DNA of 25,343 nt from Azolla pinnata. Its lineage: Eukaryota > Streptophyta > Polypodiopsida > Salviniales > Salviniaceae. Numbering within the stretch: position 1 is the stretch's first letter; every line of letters starts with the position of its first letter. The stretch spans positions 1 through 25,343 of the forward strand of contig JBBBWG010007358.1 of NCBI GenBank assembly GCA_037176905.1. The letters run 5' to 3'. Made by a program: the position numbers and the translations under genes. This document shows positions 10,269 to 20,701 of this stretch, one piece after another. The notes beneath the pieces were generated by a model that did not search any database, was not told where the DNA came from, and saw nothing but the letters and a program-made list of their open reading frames with translations.

Positions 10269-10440
10269 CGAACTCCCGTACGGCGCCAGCCGAAATACGG
10301 ACCGTATATACGGCCCCGTGTACGTGTACGTACGGTGCGGCTGTACTTGTGTTGTACCCTCAATGGCCGCTTACACACTGTAGCTGCCGCTTTGGGATTT
10401 CAGGGCTCAAACCCCCCAAAACAGAGCAGTTTAACTGAGT

Positions 10441-10506
10441 TTTAGGGTTCAAGCTTCTGGTCTTTTTAGGGTTTTTAAGGTTCAGGGTTCAGGGTTTAGG
10501 GTTTTA
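10441..10506. repeat. Degenerate telomere-like tract (TTTAGGG, TTCAGGG, TTTTAGGG)
   Basis: Several AGGGTT-type words recur here, in the opposite strand orientation to the tract at 775. It lies upstream of the GT47 promoter. AGGGTTT words also act as telo-box elements in plant promoters, so it may be regulatory or a decayed interstitial telomere tract. Confidence 0.75.
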
Positions 10507-10531
10507 ATCTCGAGACGTCGAGCTTTAGTAG

Positions 10532-10600
10532 CCTAAACCGGTTTTTATAAGGCTTAACCAGCTTGGCCTAATCCGGTTTTTTTAAGTCTTAACCGGCTTG
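10532..10600. repeat. 35 bp tandem duplication with CCGGTTTTT and CTTAACC words
   Basis: Copy 1 (10532-10566) and copy 2 (10567-10600) align through CCTAA.CCGGTTTTT and CTTAACC.GCTTG with few differences. Confidence 0.8.
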
Positions 10601-11774
10601 AGAAGAAAACGGCGCGAGCTTCAGTTTTCTTGAACCGCCTCAGGCTTTAAACAGAACGGGTCTGGGTCAAGATCAGCTGAGGTTTGCTTATAACCGCTTA
10701 AAAGCCCGATCTGAGCCGCTGCCGATACCTGCCTCTGGCTTGCATCCATCGGTCGATCGATCATGGGCGGCTGGTTCATCAAGAACTCGACAACGCCATG
10801 CATACATACATTGATCGCATTACATGATCTGTCTGTGAAGCTCGTCGTCGATCGTGGGGCATTGCATGCGGATCGCCGTCTCAGAAAAGAAGGGGAAAGA
10901 CATGAATGACATATCAGCCGTCGTCTTCTGTTAGTTACACCGACGCGACCCGCCCGTGAGACAACAAAGCATGCCAATAATATGTTTGTGATTCCAACTC
11001 AAAATCTGGCGCCGAGACGTAGAGTGAGGCAGCTCTATAGCTCAGAACAACCTGTTCTCAATAGAAGAGTGCCTCCTCTTTCAAGCACCACTGTGGTCGT
11101 TTCCACCTCCTATTACATCGAATAACATGAAATGATCGGAACATCTGTAGCATCGCGTAGATGCCTTCAACCTTTTTCTCCTTGTAAAACGAAATGGAAG
11201 ATTTTGGCTAAGATGGTTTTTCGCAATACGATTCAGAATGCTCCTCAACAAAGTGTGCGATCGCAGTTTATCAGCATGTAGCACATGCATGCAGCCGACC
11301 GAAGTAGAGCTGACAGTGGGGGGGGAGGAGGGTGGAGCGGGGCTTGTTGGGAAAGAACGACGTGGCAGAAGAAGAATCCGACGGTTACAAGCCCCTCGGA
11401 GGCGCTTTTCTTTCCAAACTTTCATGGGCTGATTTCGCAGATCGTCATGCTTGCCCTTTTTAAGGCGGTGCGAGGGCCACGATCGAGAAATGCAAGCAGT
11501 CGTGCCAAGAAGGTTCTAGAAGGTTCTAGAATGTTCGGTCAGGTCGAGTCATGCTGTTGTGAGGAAGAGGACGAGAAGGGCCCCGTGTTCCATGGCCATG
11601 ATGAGAGAGAGAGAGGGCCCCTTATCCGTACATGCCCCCCATGACCTTACCCTTAAAGACTTCTATCTGCGTTTCTGTCTGTCGGCTTGACTTAGCGGCA
11701 CTTCATGTTCTTTAGGTCCCTCTACTTTGTTGCCTTTAATCGGGCGTATATATGACCGAAAGAGTCGTCCGAGG
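10601..11774. other. Intergenic DNA, no gene recognised
   Basis: Mixed composition with several unsupported open frames on both strands. It contains the heat-shock element listed separately. TATA-like words flank that element (GTATATATGA at 11743 on +, TTAAAAAGG on - at about 11455-11463), but no recognisable protein follows in either direction. Confidence 0.45.
11509..11536. promoter_or_regulatory. Extended heat-shock element, six alternating GAA/TTC units
   Basis: GAA and TTC alternate with exactly two bases between them six times: GAA at 11509, TTC at 11514, GAA at 11519, TTC at 11524, GAA at 11529 and TTC at 11534. Heat-shock factor trimers bind three such inverted units; six perfect units would fit two trimers. 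The core is a 10 bp tandem repeat of AAGGTTCTAG. No heat-shock gene is recognisable on either side. Confidence 0.7.
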
Positions 11775-11990
11775 TCATAGCCAACAGACGCGAAACAGTA
11801 CCAAGTCATAGGCTTTTTCAAAATCTAGGAGGAACTGACTCCCTGGAAAGTAAAGCCTGTTACAATCCCTAATAAAGCCCATCTTGAGAGCATATATGGG
11901 GAAGGCCTTTGCCAAGACATTTGAGAGTCTGATGACTAACAAGGCAACGGAAGGAGGCGTATTGCATCGGATGATACAACCGACATTCAT
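11775..11990 (-). mobile_element. LINE-type reverse transcriptase remnant
   Basis: The minus-strand frame of 71 residues contains RLSNVLAKAF, MGFIRDCN and, after a gap, LLDFEKAYDLV, which fits the plant LINE reverse-transcriptase motif LDFEKAYD.V and the residues normally before it. The segment between them is shorter than in intact elements, and the frame ends right after the motif. It is a decayed scrap. Confidence 0.6.
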
Positions 11991-13062
11991 GAAGATAGGT
12001 AGCTATTCTATCTTTTAATCACATGATATGTGTGTATAAATGCGCGTATAAATTATACGTATACATGATTTATATATATGATATATATGTGTATCAAAAA
12101 ATCTAAGATGATATAATGTAATAATAAGCGTATAAAATTAAAATTAAGAGGTGAAGAGTTCAATTCTCAATTTAATCATAACTATTAATATGTTATAGAC
12201 ATGCCTTATTTTCTTATTTTTTTTGACATAATCGTGTTTATCTCACATATATAGATGCAATTATAATTATAAAAAATTTGAGGACTTTTAAGGTTTACGC
12301 TCGTCATCATCGTAACAGTATCCTTTTTCTCATCCTCATGTCTCAACCTCATCATAGTCATCTAGAGCCATACTTATTCATATCCACATGTGAACTTCAA
12401 ATTGAACTTTAAATAGAGCTAAGATGGTTTTTTCTAGAGGGCTTTGATTGGCAACTAGTTTACCTTTGGGTGATTCACTGCATCAAATGGTAATTGCTAA
12501 TGGTATATGTTTCTTTCGCGCAAAGCATTATGAGAACGAAAACTAAGATGTCATCAAGAAAACATAAATATATCTACTACATAAGCCTTGAACCCATCCA
12601 TCTCTTGTGGTTGCAAGCTATAGTATCGCTCGTGTGATTGATGGTGGGAAGGATTTGCGTTAAGGGATCTATGGGAACAGCCATCTAAGAAGCTGATAAT
12701 CTCAAACAACTCTTTTGATCAGATCATTTTGAAGAGTTCAAAATTCCTCACTTGGCTTGTTTTTACTATTTGTGCTCTCTTTCACAACCTCCTACTTTGA
12801 ACCAAGTTTTTTGGAAATAGTTCGAGTAAACACGTAGCAAATCGACCAACATTTCCTTTGAATTTTGAGTAAACAACATCAAAACTTTCCTACTTTGGAG
12901 CAAATTAGCCACTTGTTATCATCAGTGAAAATCACAAGAAACCCATCTGTCCAAATGATGAATGTAGCTGCATGAGCTTATGATGGCATAATTCCAGCGC
13001 AACTGCCCAAATTCTGAACCAGACGGATTTCACATAGTTAAGGAATCTTCAAACTGCAAGCT
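11991..13062. other. AT-rich intergenic DNA, no gene recognised
   Basis: Strongly AT-rich with TATATATG clusters at about 12060-12100 and no sustained open frame. Possibly more decayed transposon sequence. Confidence 0.5.
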
Positions 13063-13462
13063 TCCTCAGTAATCAAAACAATATGGCCAGCTTTTTCTCA
13101 AGGAAAGTTCTCCTTTATAAACAATATGCAGGAGACATGAGATGAAGAAACACTTCCATGAAATTCTTGTATCCATTGAGGATGCAGCTTGGTAAAGAAT
13201 GTACAGAATCAACGGCGTTAAATATGACAGCATAATTAACTGGGCACAATCCTCTGTACAAACTGAACACAAAAATGGCACCATCACCATCATGTATATA
13301 CACCGTATCCTGAAGAAAGTAACCAAAACATTCAATATGCACAGGAACGAAAAACAGGCTTGCTCTTGCACTTCTTTAAAGCAAGTCAGAAGCTTTCACG
13401 GCTTTCTTTAATGATCGTGGAGACCGATGAAAGGAGACTCCTACACAAATACATTATATACC
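13063..13462 (-). other. Probable 3' UTR of the SRAP gene
   Basis: This lies immediately downstream, on the minus strand, of the SRAP stop codon. It is moderately AT-rich without a conserved frame. The exact poly(A) site cannot be placed. Confidence 0.4.
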
Positions 13463-16400
13463 TTAATGCTTTCCAAAGAAGTTCAATAGCGATGTTTGCT
13501 TCTCTCCGGCAACCATAATGGACGCTCGCTTCGATTTCTCATCATCTGGAGAGTGTCTTCTTTTCATGCTTTTCACATCTTCATGCACCCCTTCCTTCTT
13601 CGGAGATTTCACAAACTTCCTAGTGCTTCCACGGCTAGAGAGCTTCCCATCCTTTGACAAGCATTCAAACTTTTTCATATCTTCCCCATCAGTTTTGACG
13701 TTCTTGTCTGGAAACTTCCAACCATCTCCATGATTCTCGACCTTCGAGCCATTTTCATCCTTTCTACATTGTTTTGGAGAGCTTTTTCCTTTTATACCGT
13801 TCCCATCAGTTGCAGTTTCCTGCTTCACCTCCTTTACCTCATCTCCACTGACAGCATCCTTCACCTTAGATTGGTTTTCTTTCATTTCGGCTATATTCTC
13901 CTCTACACCAATCCCCGATTTGTGTAAAAAAGGATCATCTGGATGTGCAGCAACGGGAAAAGCTTTCATCTCCTCCTCATCAAGTAGAAAAGGTTCATCT
14001 GGAAAATTCGGCTTATCCGATGCTGGTGGCTCATCTGAAACATCTGATACAGATCTGTGAGCAGATTTCTTTACTTCCACACTTGCAGCATCCTCACCTT
14101 CATCCTTCAAGTCCTGTTGTTTTCGGAACAGTGCTGATATGGATTTCTTAGCTTCAGTTGTAACCTTTACCTGTGCAAAATCAGTTTGAATACAAATTCA
14201 GTAGTAGAAATGGGGAAATGGTCCAAACACCATTCCATAAAGAAGTTGTTCTAGTTAACAGCAGACCATGTACTACGATCTTCAACTAGAATTCAGGGGC
14301 GTAAAATCAGAACCAAAACACTTGGTCTTTATGAAAATGTGATTTCAGGGCCAGGCCTTTGAAGTTGTACAAAATAAAGATACAGAGATATGTAGAAATT
14401 AAAAAATAGTCAAAATGGCTTGCCTGTTTGATACATTCAGGTCCATCAAATGATATCTTTCCGACTGCTGGTTGTACAGCATACCAGACCTGTACCAATA
14501 AAAACAGACTCCATAATCTTTAATGTGTTTTAAAGTGCTAAGTGGATTGAGGTAAACCTACCAAATCTTCCTGATCATAAGGTTGCATTAGACCCTGGAC
14601 AGACGGAAAAGAATTATCAGGATTCAACCACTCTTCTATAGATTTCTTGTTTCCCAATATCACTGGCATCCTATCTGCAATCAAGACAGTCAAAATATAC
14701 CTTAAAACACCAATTCTGAAATACAAAGATGAACGAATTTTAGCTTATTTGAGTGAGCATTTAAGGTTAAAAATACAAACCAGAATGAACGTTTACATAG
14801 GGAAAAAGACAGGACAAATACAAAGAAAATAAAACACGAAATCTCATGTCTCAACCTAGGGATAAGCATAGCGAGTGCAGCAATTCCTAAACAGGAAGTT
14901 TAATTACTTTAGCACCAATCTGCAATACAAAGATAACAAATTTGAGCTTATTTGTGTCAGCATTTATGCAGAATGAATGCCTTAAAAGGGAAAAAGACGG
15001 GAAATTTATTAAAAAAATAGAACAAGAAATGTCATATCTCGATCTAGGGATAACCACAGAGGGTATGTCAATTCCTATCAGAAGTCCACCAGAAAGCAAA
15101 GGAAGTTTGATTGGAGAGCGAAGTTGGTGCAATATTCCCAGCTAGCAAGCCCGCAGTACCTGCTCCTACAGGGCCTGTTCGCTATCCACCTCCCTCAAAA
15201 TGGAGACTCCGGGTATCACTTTAAGAAGTTCAAGGAATATATAAGAGTGACTTAAGCATCTTCCTTACGAGTCAGAGGCTTCTAGGGCTTCCGCATGTCC
15301 CCTCCTTAAGTGGGTAACCTCTCAATGCCTGGTTTTGCCTTACCTATAAATGTGAGATACAGCTCATAAAAAAAACACATAAGAGGGAAACTTGTCTGAA
15401 GTAAAAAAAAATGAAAGCAACAACATCGTGAAAGAAGGGGACAAGACAAATGAAGAAAATACAAAATATCCATTAAAAATCAAGTCTGACTTCCACCTAT
15501 TAAGAACTTGGTTGAAGAAATGTCATTCTGAGATGTAAACCAAAGGCTGAATTTAATTAAATACAAGCAATTAATGCCAAGCAACAAAGATAAAGAGAAA
15601 AAAAGGAGACGATTGACTCATAACACATAGATGCACTTTATTGGAAATGTTTAGTTTTCCCAACTTCCCTCTAAAAATATTTCCTGTAGTCATTCAGTTA
15701 CTTCCACATGTGGATCGTAAACAACATTTCCTGCCTATTTCTCCAGAATCTATGTAAAACAAGAATACTCTTGCTTTGCAGATTGCATGTATATGAACTT
15801 TGAATGCTTTATGTGCATGGTGGTTCTGCCTCCAATTTTTTCCGGACATTCAGTCAATAAGCACAGAGAAAATTATAAATTCATGTGAATCGCACATAAA
15901 AGCTATGTCTCACTTGGTTTCTCTGATTAAGTCCTGGATCCTTTTACTTATCGTTAGACAAGAGTGTATATAAATCATATGAGGAAACCACTGGCAAGAG
16001 TAGTCACATATGTCACTTTGATGCAACAGCAGTATTATGTGCATCAACCAATGAAATCATAAGATGTGCACTAAGAACTAAATTAAGTTATAATCACCGT
16101 AATTTAAGCATATATTATAAAAGAAATCTTTGCTTGTTAGAGAACCTTAGTTCTACTTCAACTATTAAATATAGAGTAAAGTGGTTATCTCACCATGTAG
16201 CCACCCAAATGCCTTTGATGGGCACGTTGTTAATATAGTGAAAGTATAAAGGACTTCACCTGTATTATTTATCAGAACACAGATGATTACCAATTGATAA
16301 TTGAAAAGAATATCTGAAACACTAAAGACATCACAATACCTTCAGTATTTTTCCAGTAGTCATATAGAGCAGCAAAGGCCAGCGGCCGCCCATCCTTGAA

Positions 16401-19400
16401 GTGGATATAATATGGCTGTTTCTTTGTTCCATCCTTTTTCCATTCATAGAACCTGAGAATGGAAGTGAAACAGTAATGAGAATCTCTTAGACACCACAGC
16501 GTACATTATAAGAAAAAATATGTCAAATCACACAAATATCCACATAAATTTCCAAGTTTCAATATTGATAAGAGGAACAAATTTGGTAGGCTTTCTAATT
16601 ATTTCATGAAAAAATAAAACATAATTATGAATTCATAGATCAAATTTTGCCATAAAATGAATAGAAAATGTGGCACAATTACAGTCAGACATGAATTAAA
16701 GTAAGAAGATACCCTTCAGCGATTGCAACACATCGACATTTAAGGAGCAACCTACGGAAGGAAGCCTTTTCGTGAACTGACTCTGATCGGGCATTGAACT
16801 GCACGTCAGTTGTAAAAAGTTTCAACCCTCAATACCTTGTGCAAAATGAGATCTTAGAAAATGTTAGCATAAATTGATGGCTGTCTATAACGAATTGGAA
16901 CTCCTCCCATTAAATAGGAATATACATCAATATGAGAAAGGAGAAAGATATAGTAAATAATGTAGATGTAATCAACAATTTTAGTTGTGCAGGATGTGAT
17001 CTTGAGTTTGCATATTGAGCTTGCGGACCTGATATGCAATGAAAGAGAAACACATTAAAGTTGCAAACCCCAGAAGAAAATACATTGAGATTCACATCAA
17101 GGTGTGATGTCTAAAACTTCGATAACATTTTCTGAAGGGAACAAGAGCTATGTAAAACACACCTTCCTATAAAAGAGAGGGCACTTTATGAGGCGTTTCA
17201 TGTTCTACATACTGGTGGTTGCTACAAGTGAAAGATTATCTATCTACATAGTAAGTTCTGAGCAAAAAATACTGCACCTTCAACATTACTAAGAAGGGCA
17301 TGCTCTTTGCCTACTTAGCTCGATCAAGATACTATTGGGTAATATGAAGGTTCATGCAAAAACTAAAATATCAGATATGAAATCTAGCCTTTTATTAGAA
17401 TAGTTTGGCTTATCATGACTCACTGAGTCTTTCTTTCTTCTTCCATTCAATGCTTGATTACACAAGCACGAAACTTGAAATGCTCAAACACATGTACAGA
17501 TCACCCTTCTGCATGTAATCATGGTTGCACATAACATTCACTTATATCTTCTTGGAAAACAACATTCGCCCTCAAAAGAGTAGCATCTGAGTTCTGTACG
17601 GATCATTCTTCCTTGTCGAGGTTATGTCACACTTAGAGCCAAATACACTTTATAAATTTCTCCCTCAAAAGGACATGTTTCTACTGTTCTTGATAAAGCT
17701 AGATAGAAAGAATTATAGATGAGGAAAATAGACATGAATTTACCCAATTTCCTACCATGGATCTCAGTGAGGGTGCAAAGGGAAAGTTAAAAAGCAAGCT
17801 TGCTCATGCATACCATCAACAATAGCCCTGAGGAAATGATACCATCACACCATGCTAATACATAGAAAGAAAGAAGAAAACCGATAAAGAGGCTGGTTAC
17901 AACTACCATTCGAAAATGATCTGGCTTCTCATTTTTCTTGGTAAAACATGGAACAAGGCCCCATTTCATGTAGTGAACAACAGGACATGTGTTGCCTTCC
18001 TGTTGATGATAATACACAACAGGCATGTAAGAACCTGGTGATACATTGTATGACGGACGAAACCTGTAATGAAAATTTTCATAAACTTTCAAATTGTGAA
18101 GTCAAGTGAAATGCCCGATTAACTATTACAAAAGAAATATAGACTCATCACAAAACATCCTGGATAACAGAAAAGTGATTCATTGAATGATAACTAGCGA
18201 AGGGTAACTGTATGTTGACTTCAAAAAGAAAACGCAATGCATTACATATCAAATCTGTAAAGACGATGCAAGCATAAATAGCGTGTAAGATTACTAGCAT
18301 TGAAGATGATAAATGAAACTTGTAAACAGACTACTACAGATCAAGAAATCGATACAAGCATTTGCAGATCCATGAGAAATCATGCTCAAAAATGCAGGAG
18401 CATAGAAATGATGACATAACTTATACTTCTCATCAGAAACATATAAAGAAAAACATTATTAATTGCCTTCTGCAAGACAGATATCACAAATAAGAGCTAG
18501 ATGGATAGATATGATTATCTTCTTCCAAGCTCAAATATGACCAAAAGTGATACATTCGGATGCCTTGTGATGACACGGACTAAAATAATGGACTTTCTTA
18601 TTAAAATCAGCACAGGATATAATATATATATATATAATGTATGTATGATTGAACTGTTTATGTTTGTTAAAAGAAATAAATAATCATGTTTACAATCTTC
18701 ATCATGTGTTCACGGTCAACTCGTACGCATTGGGTTGCATGTGAAATGTCCAAAAAGAAATGACCTTGATGGGAAAATATATAAATTGGCCTCCGAAGTT
18801 CCTGTTATTTACACCAAGGTGTCCTTCGTCTGACACTGCAGGCATGATTATGTCGGAGGTCTTGGATCAAAACAATTATATCAATGAGCTATACATTGAA
18901 AAAAAGAGGGAACCAAAGGGTGTATGGAGATCATGATACAAGGGGTGGGGTGGGGGGGACTACATTAAATGTGTGCATGAAACCAAAGGGTGCCACAAAG
19001 ACAGGAGAGTCATGAACAGACATCCGAACTCTACAAGCAGAAACAAATATTACGAAATGGCATAGACAGAACATATATTTTTCTACTTGTTCTTTTAAAA
19101 AAACACATAACCTCTTCATGCTTTGTTTGCAGTTAGGAACAATAATGTGGTCCTTACCAAAAACAAGGAAGAAAATGCCTTCCCGAAGAAAGTCTTTTCC
19201 AAAATTGAAGGAGCGGCTTAGAAGGATAGGTAACAGAAGAACAGTCGTGATCAAGAAGCCCCAATTGCATATACGAGAGAGAGAAAGAGAGTGAGAGAGA
19301 GTTGCGACTAACCGTTCCGATTGAAGAGATTTGAGGGGTGCATTGAAGCCGCAGGAGGAAGGAATTTGTTCTGGCCTGAGAGTGCAGCGAGCTCTTCCAC

Positions 19401-19404
19401 ACAT
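13463..19404 (-). CDS. HMCES: SRAP-domain protein (HMCES/YedK family), abasic-site DNA-protein crosslinker, 8 exons, 466 aa
   Basis: The family shields abasic sites in single-stranded DNA at replication forks by covalent attachment through Cys2. Exons, 5' to 3' on the minus strand: 19404-19313, 18063-17907, 16798-16713, 16452-16340, 16259-16194, 14674-14562, 14489-14424, 14170-13463. All phases agree and sum to 467 codons including the stop. Visible residues are Cys2 in MCGRARCTLRP, Asn85 in FNARSES, Glu111 in EGFYEW and His171 in WLHDRMPVIL; these match the Cys, Asn, Glu and His of the known active site. Residues 232-466 form a charged, presumably disordered tail with an NLS-like Lys-Arg-Arg (434-436) and a terminal PIP box, QTSLLNFF (456-463), for PCNA binding. 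Exon 5 is only 66 bases. All introns are GT-AG except intron 7 (GC-AG). The start at 19404 was chosen because Cys must be residue 2; an in-frame ATG at 19488 exists upstream. Confidence 0.93.
14171..14423 (-). other. GC-AG intron (intron 7 of the SRAP gene)
   Basis: The donor reads CAG then GCAAGC, the usual context of the rare GC donor, and the acceptor is GCACAG. Using it joins FDGPECIKQ to VKVTTEAKKS in phase 0. No GT donor nearby keeps the frame and the conserved residues together. Confidence 0.85.
14700..15110. repeat. Imperfect tandem duplication, about 190-205 bp, in SRAP intron 5
   Basis: Copy A (about 14700-14905) and copy B (about 14906-15110) align through CACCAAT.CTG.AATACAAAG (14708 and 14913), GAGCATTT/CAGCATTT, GGGAAAAAGAC.GG, CTAGGGATAA (14856 and 15044) and AATTCCTA. 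Indels separate them, so the duplication is old. Confidence 0.75.
18942..18958 (+). other. Potential G-quadruplex in SRAP intron 1
   Basis: GGGGTGGGGTGGGGGGG offers four G3 runs with one-base loops. It lies on the strand opposite the transcript, so it would form in DNA, not in the RNA. Confidence 0.55.
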
Positions 19405-19440
19405 GCTTCCGCGCGAAGGGCCTTCCCGACAGTGGGCCAA
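19405..19440 (-). promoter_or_regulatory. SRAP gene proximal promoter/5' leader with site II and E2F-like motifs
   Basis: TGGGCC (19433-19438), the site II element bound by TCP factors in growth-related plant genes, lies about 30 bases before the start codon. CTTCGCGC on the transcript strand (19411-19418) is one mismatch from the plant E2F consensus TTTSSCGC. Both would suit expression during DNA replication, but they are short matches and could be chance. Confidence 0.4.
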
Positions 19441-19539
19441 AAGCTTCAAGAAATGGCTATGGCGGGGGGTTTGAACATGGAAGGGCATCGGCGCGGATTA
19501 GCAAAAGCTCGAGGGCATTTCAGGGGAAATCAGAAAATC

Positions 19540-19598
19540 TTTCTTCTTTCTTCTTCCTTTCTTCTTCTTCTTCTTCTTCTTCTTCCTCTCTTCTTCTT
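19540..19598. repeat. (TTC)n microsatellite
   Basis: Imperfect to perfect TTC/CTT units lie upstream of the SRAP start codon, GAA-rich on the SRAP transcript strand. Confidence 0.85.
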
Positions 19599-19633
19599 GT
19601 AGACATGAGCATTCTGAGAATATGTATTTGCTT

Positions 19634-19686
19634 GTGATTACTAGCATTGATCTGATCGCTCGTGATTACTAGCATCGATCTGATCC
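19634..19686. repeat. 28 bp direct repeat, two copies
   Basis: GTGATTACTAGCATTGATCT at 19634 recurs at 19662 with one C for T change; the period is 28 bp. Confidence 0.85.
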
Positions 19687-20148
19687 GGAGAAAATCCGAC
19701 AGAAAACACAATCTGAACCGATGCCTGCTTATACTTTTGCTTCTCTTCTCGATTCCTTGACACAAAACGCGCATCGATGCGCAGCGAAAGGTCTCGGAAC
19801 CGTAAGTTGCTTGCTAAACAGCTATGCCATTACTGGCTTCGGCACAAAGCTGGAAGTCGTCTCCATGTACAGAGTCCGGATCGAATACATATGAGTTGCG
19901 CTTATTATGTCCTCGGAAGTCGTCCGTGTACTCGATCGAGCGAGTGGGTACGAGAATATCCGGATCCGGTTGGGTTTCCTCGCAGCGTGGCAAGACCCTC
20001 GGGCTTTGGGATCCCCGAAATTCAGGCTCGAGAATGCAAGAGTGTCGATTGGTCTGTCGAGGAAAAGAAGGTTGATGTCGGGGTAAAGCTGGAGGGGCAA
20101 GGGAGGTATGTGATCTACCGAGACATGGTTTGCCCGAGGGGCTCGTTA

Positions 20149-20177
20149 GGGTTCTAGGGTTTATTTAGGGTTTCGTT
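20149..20177 (+). promoter_or_regulatory. Telo-box cluster (AGGGTT, AGGGTTT, AGGGTTT)
   Basis: Three AGGGTT-type words lie within 29 bases, spaced 9-11 bases apart. Such telo-boxes are common just upstream or in the leader of plant housekeeping and replication genes. The nearest gene start is SRAP, about 750 bases away, so the target is uncertain. Confidence 0.5.
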
Positions 20178-20660
20178 CGCAAGTCGAAGCATCGGATCAA
20201 CCTCCTCCGGCTCCAATCAACTTTGGGGCCCACCAATATCATCAACGAACTCCGAATCATTCGCCCCCCACCAGATCGAGCGCCGAAGAAGCAGAGAAGC
20301 AGCAGCGTTTCCCAGACTCGCTTGGTGTGGAGGCGATTTGCATTGCTGCGAATCGTCGTCGGGCCTGGGACAGGTACAAACCGCTTGTTGCTTGCGATGT
20401 ATGATCTTCGTCTCGAGAACATGACACTGTTGTTGTTCGACGTAAACCCGTAAACCAGAAAGAAGGAAACCCCCAAGTATATAGCGAGCTGGTCAAAGGG
20501 CCAGGTCATTCGACAGCGAGATCGAATCGATCACAACCACCGCCAATGGCAAAACACGTTTGACCGGTTGCTGGCGTGGAACGCAGGGGGGATTCCATCC
20601 ATAAGCCGGTAGGTAAGACCACCATCCAAGAAACCCTTCAAACATTTGACCATATCCATA

Positions 20661-20670
20661 AAGAGAGAGC

Positions 20671-20701
<31 letters not shown>
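20661..20701. repeat. (GA)n microsatellite
   Basis: About twenty GA units with one interruption near the start. Confidence 0.92.

Noticed and set aside
9986..10438. + strand 150-residue frame rich in Glu, Lys and Gln
   Set aside because: It runs through the GAA-rich leader and TATA box of the GT47 gene and has no conserved block.
11081..11425. Minus-strand 114-residue frame downstream of the heat-shock element
   Set aside because: It lies suggestively next to the element but shows no small-HSP or other domain content.
13400..13462. A CRISPR array, tRNA, rRNA or prokaryotic operon anywhere in the window
   Set aside because: The whole window was considered: the repeat arrays lack a repeat-spacer layout, no tRNA cloverleaf or rRNA word was found, and the gene structure is eukaryotic.
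14675..16339. Loss of the exon encoding the LYTFTILTT block of the SRAP gene
   Set aside because: At first exon 4 appeared to join exon 6 directly in frame, but the 66-base exon was then found at 16194-16259 with proper acceptor, donor and phases.
19777..20157. 126-residue + strand frame in the SRAP/TPS intergenic region
   Set aside because: No recognisable domain, and the frame ends in the telo-box cluster; it may be chance in moderately GC-rich DNA. Transcript data could change this.
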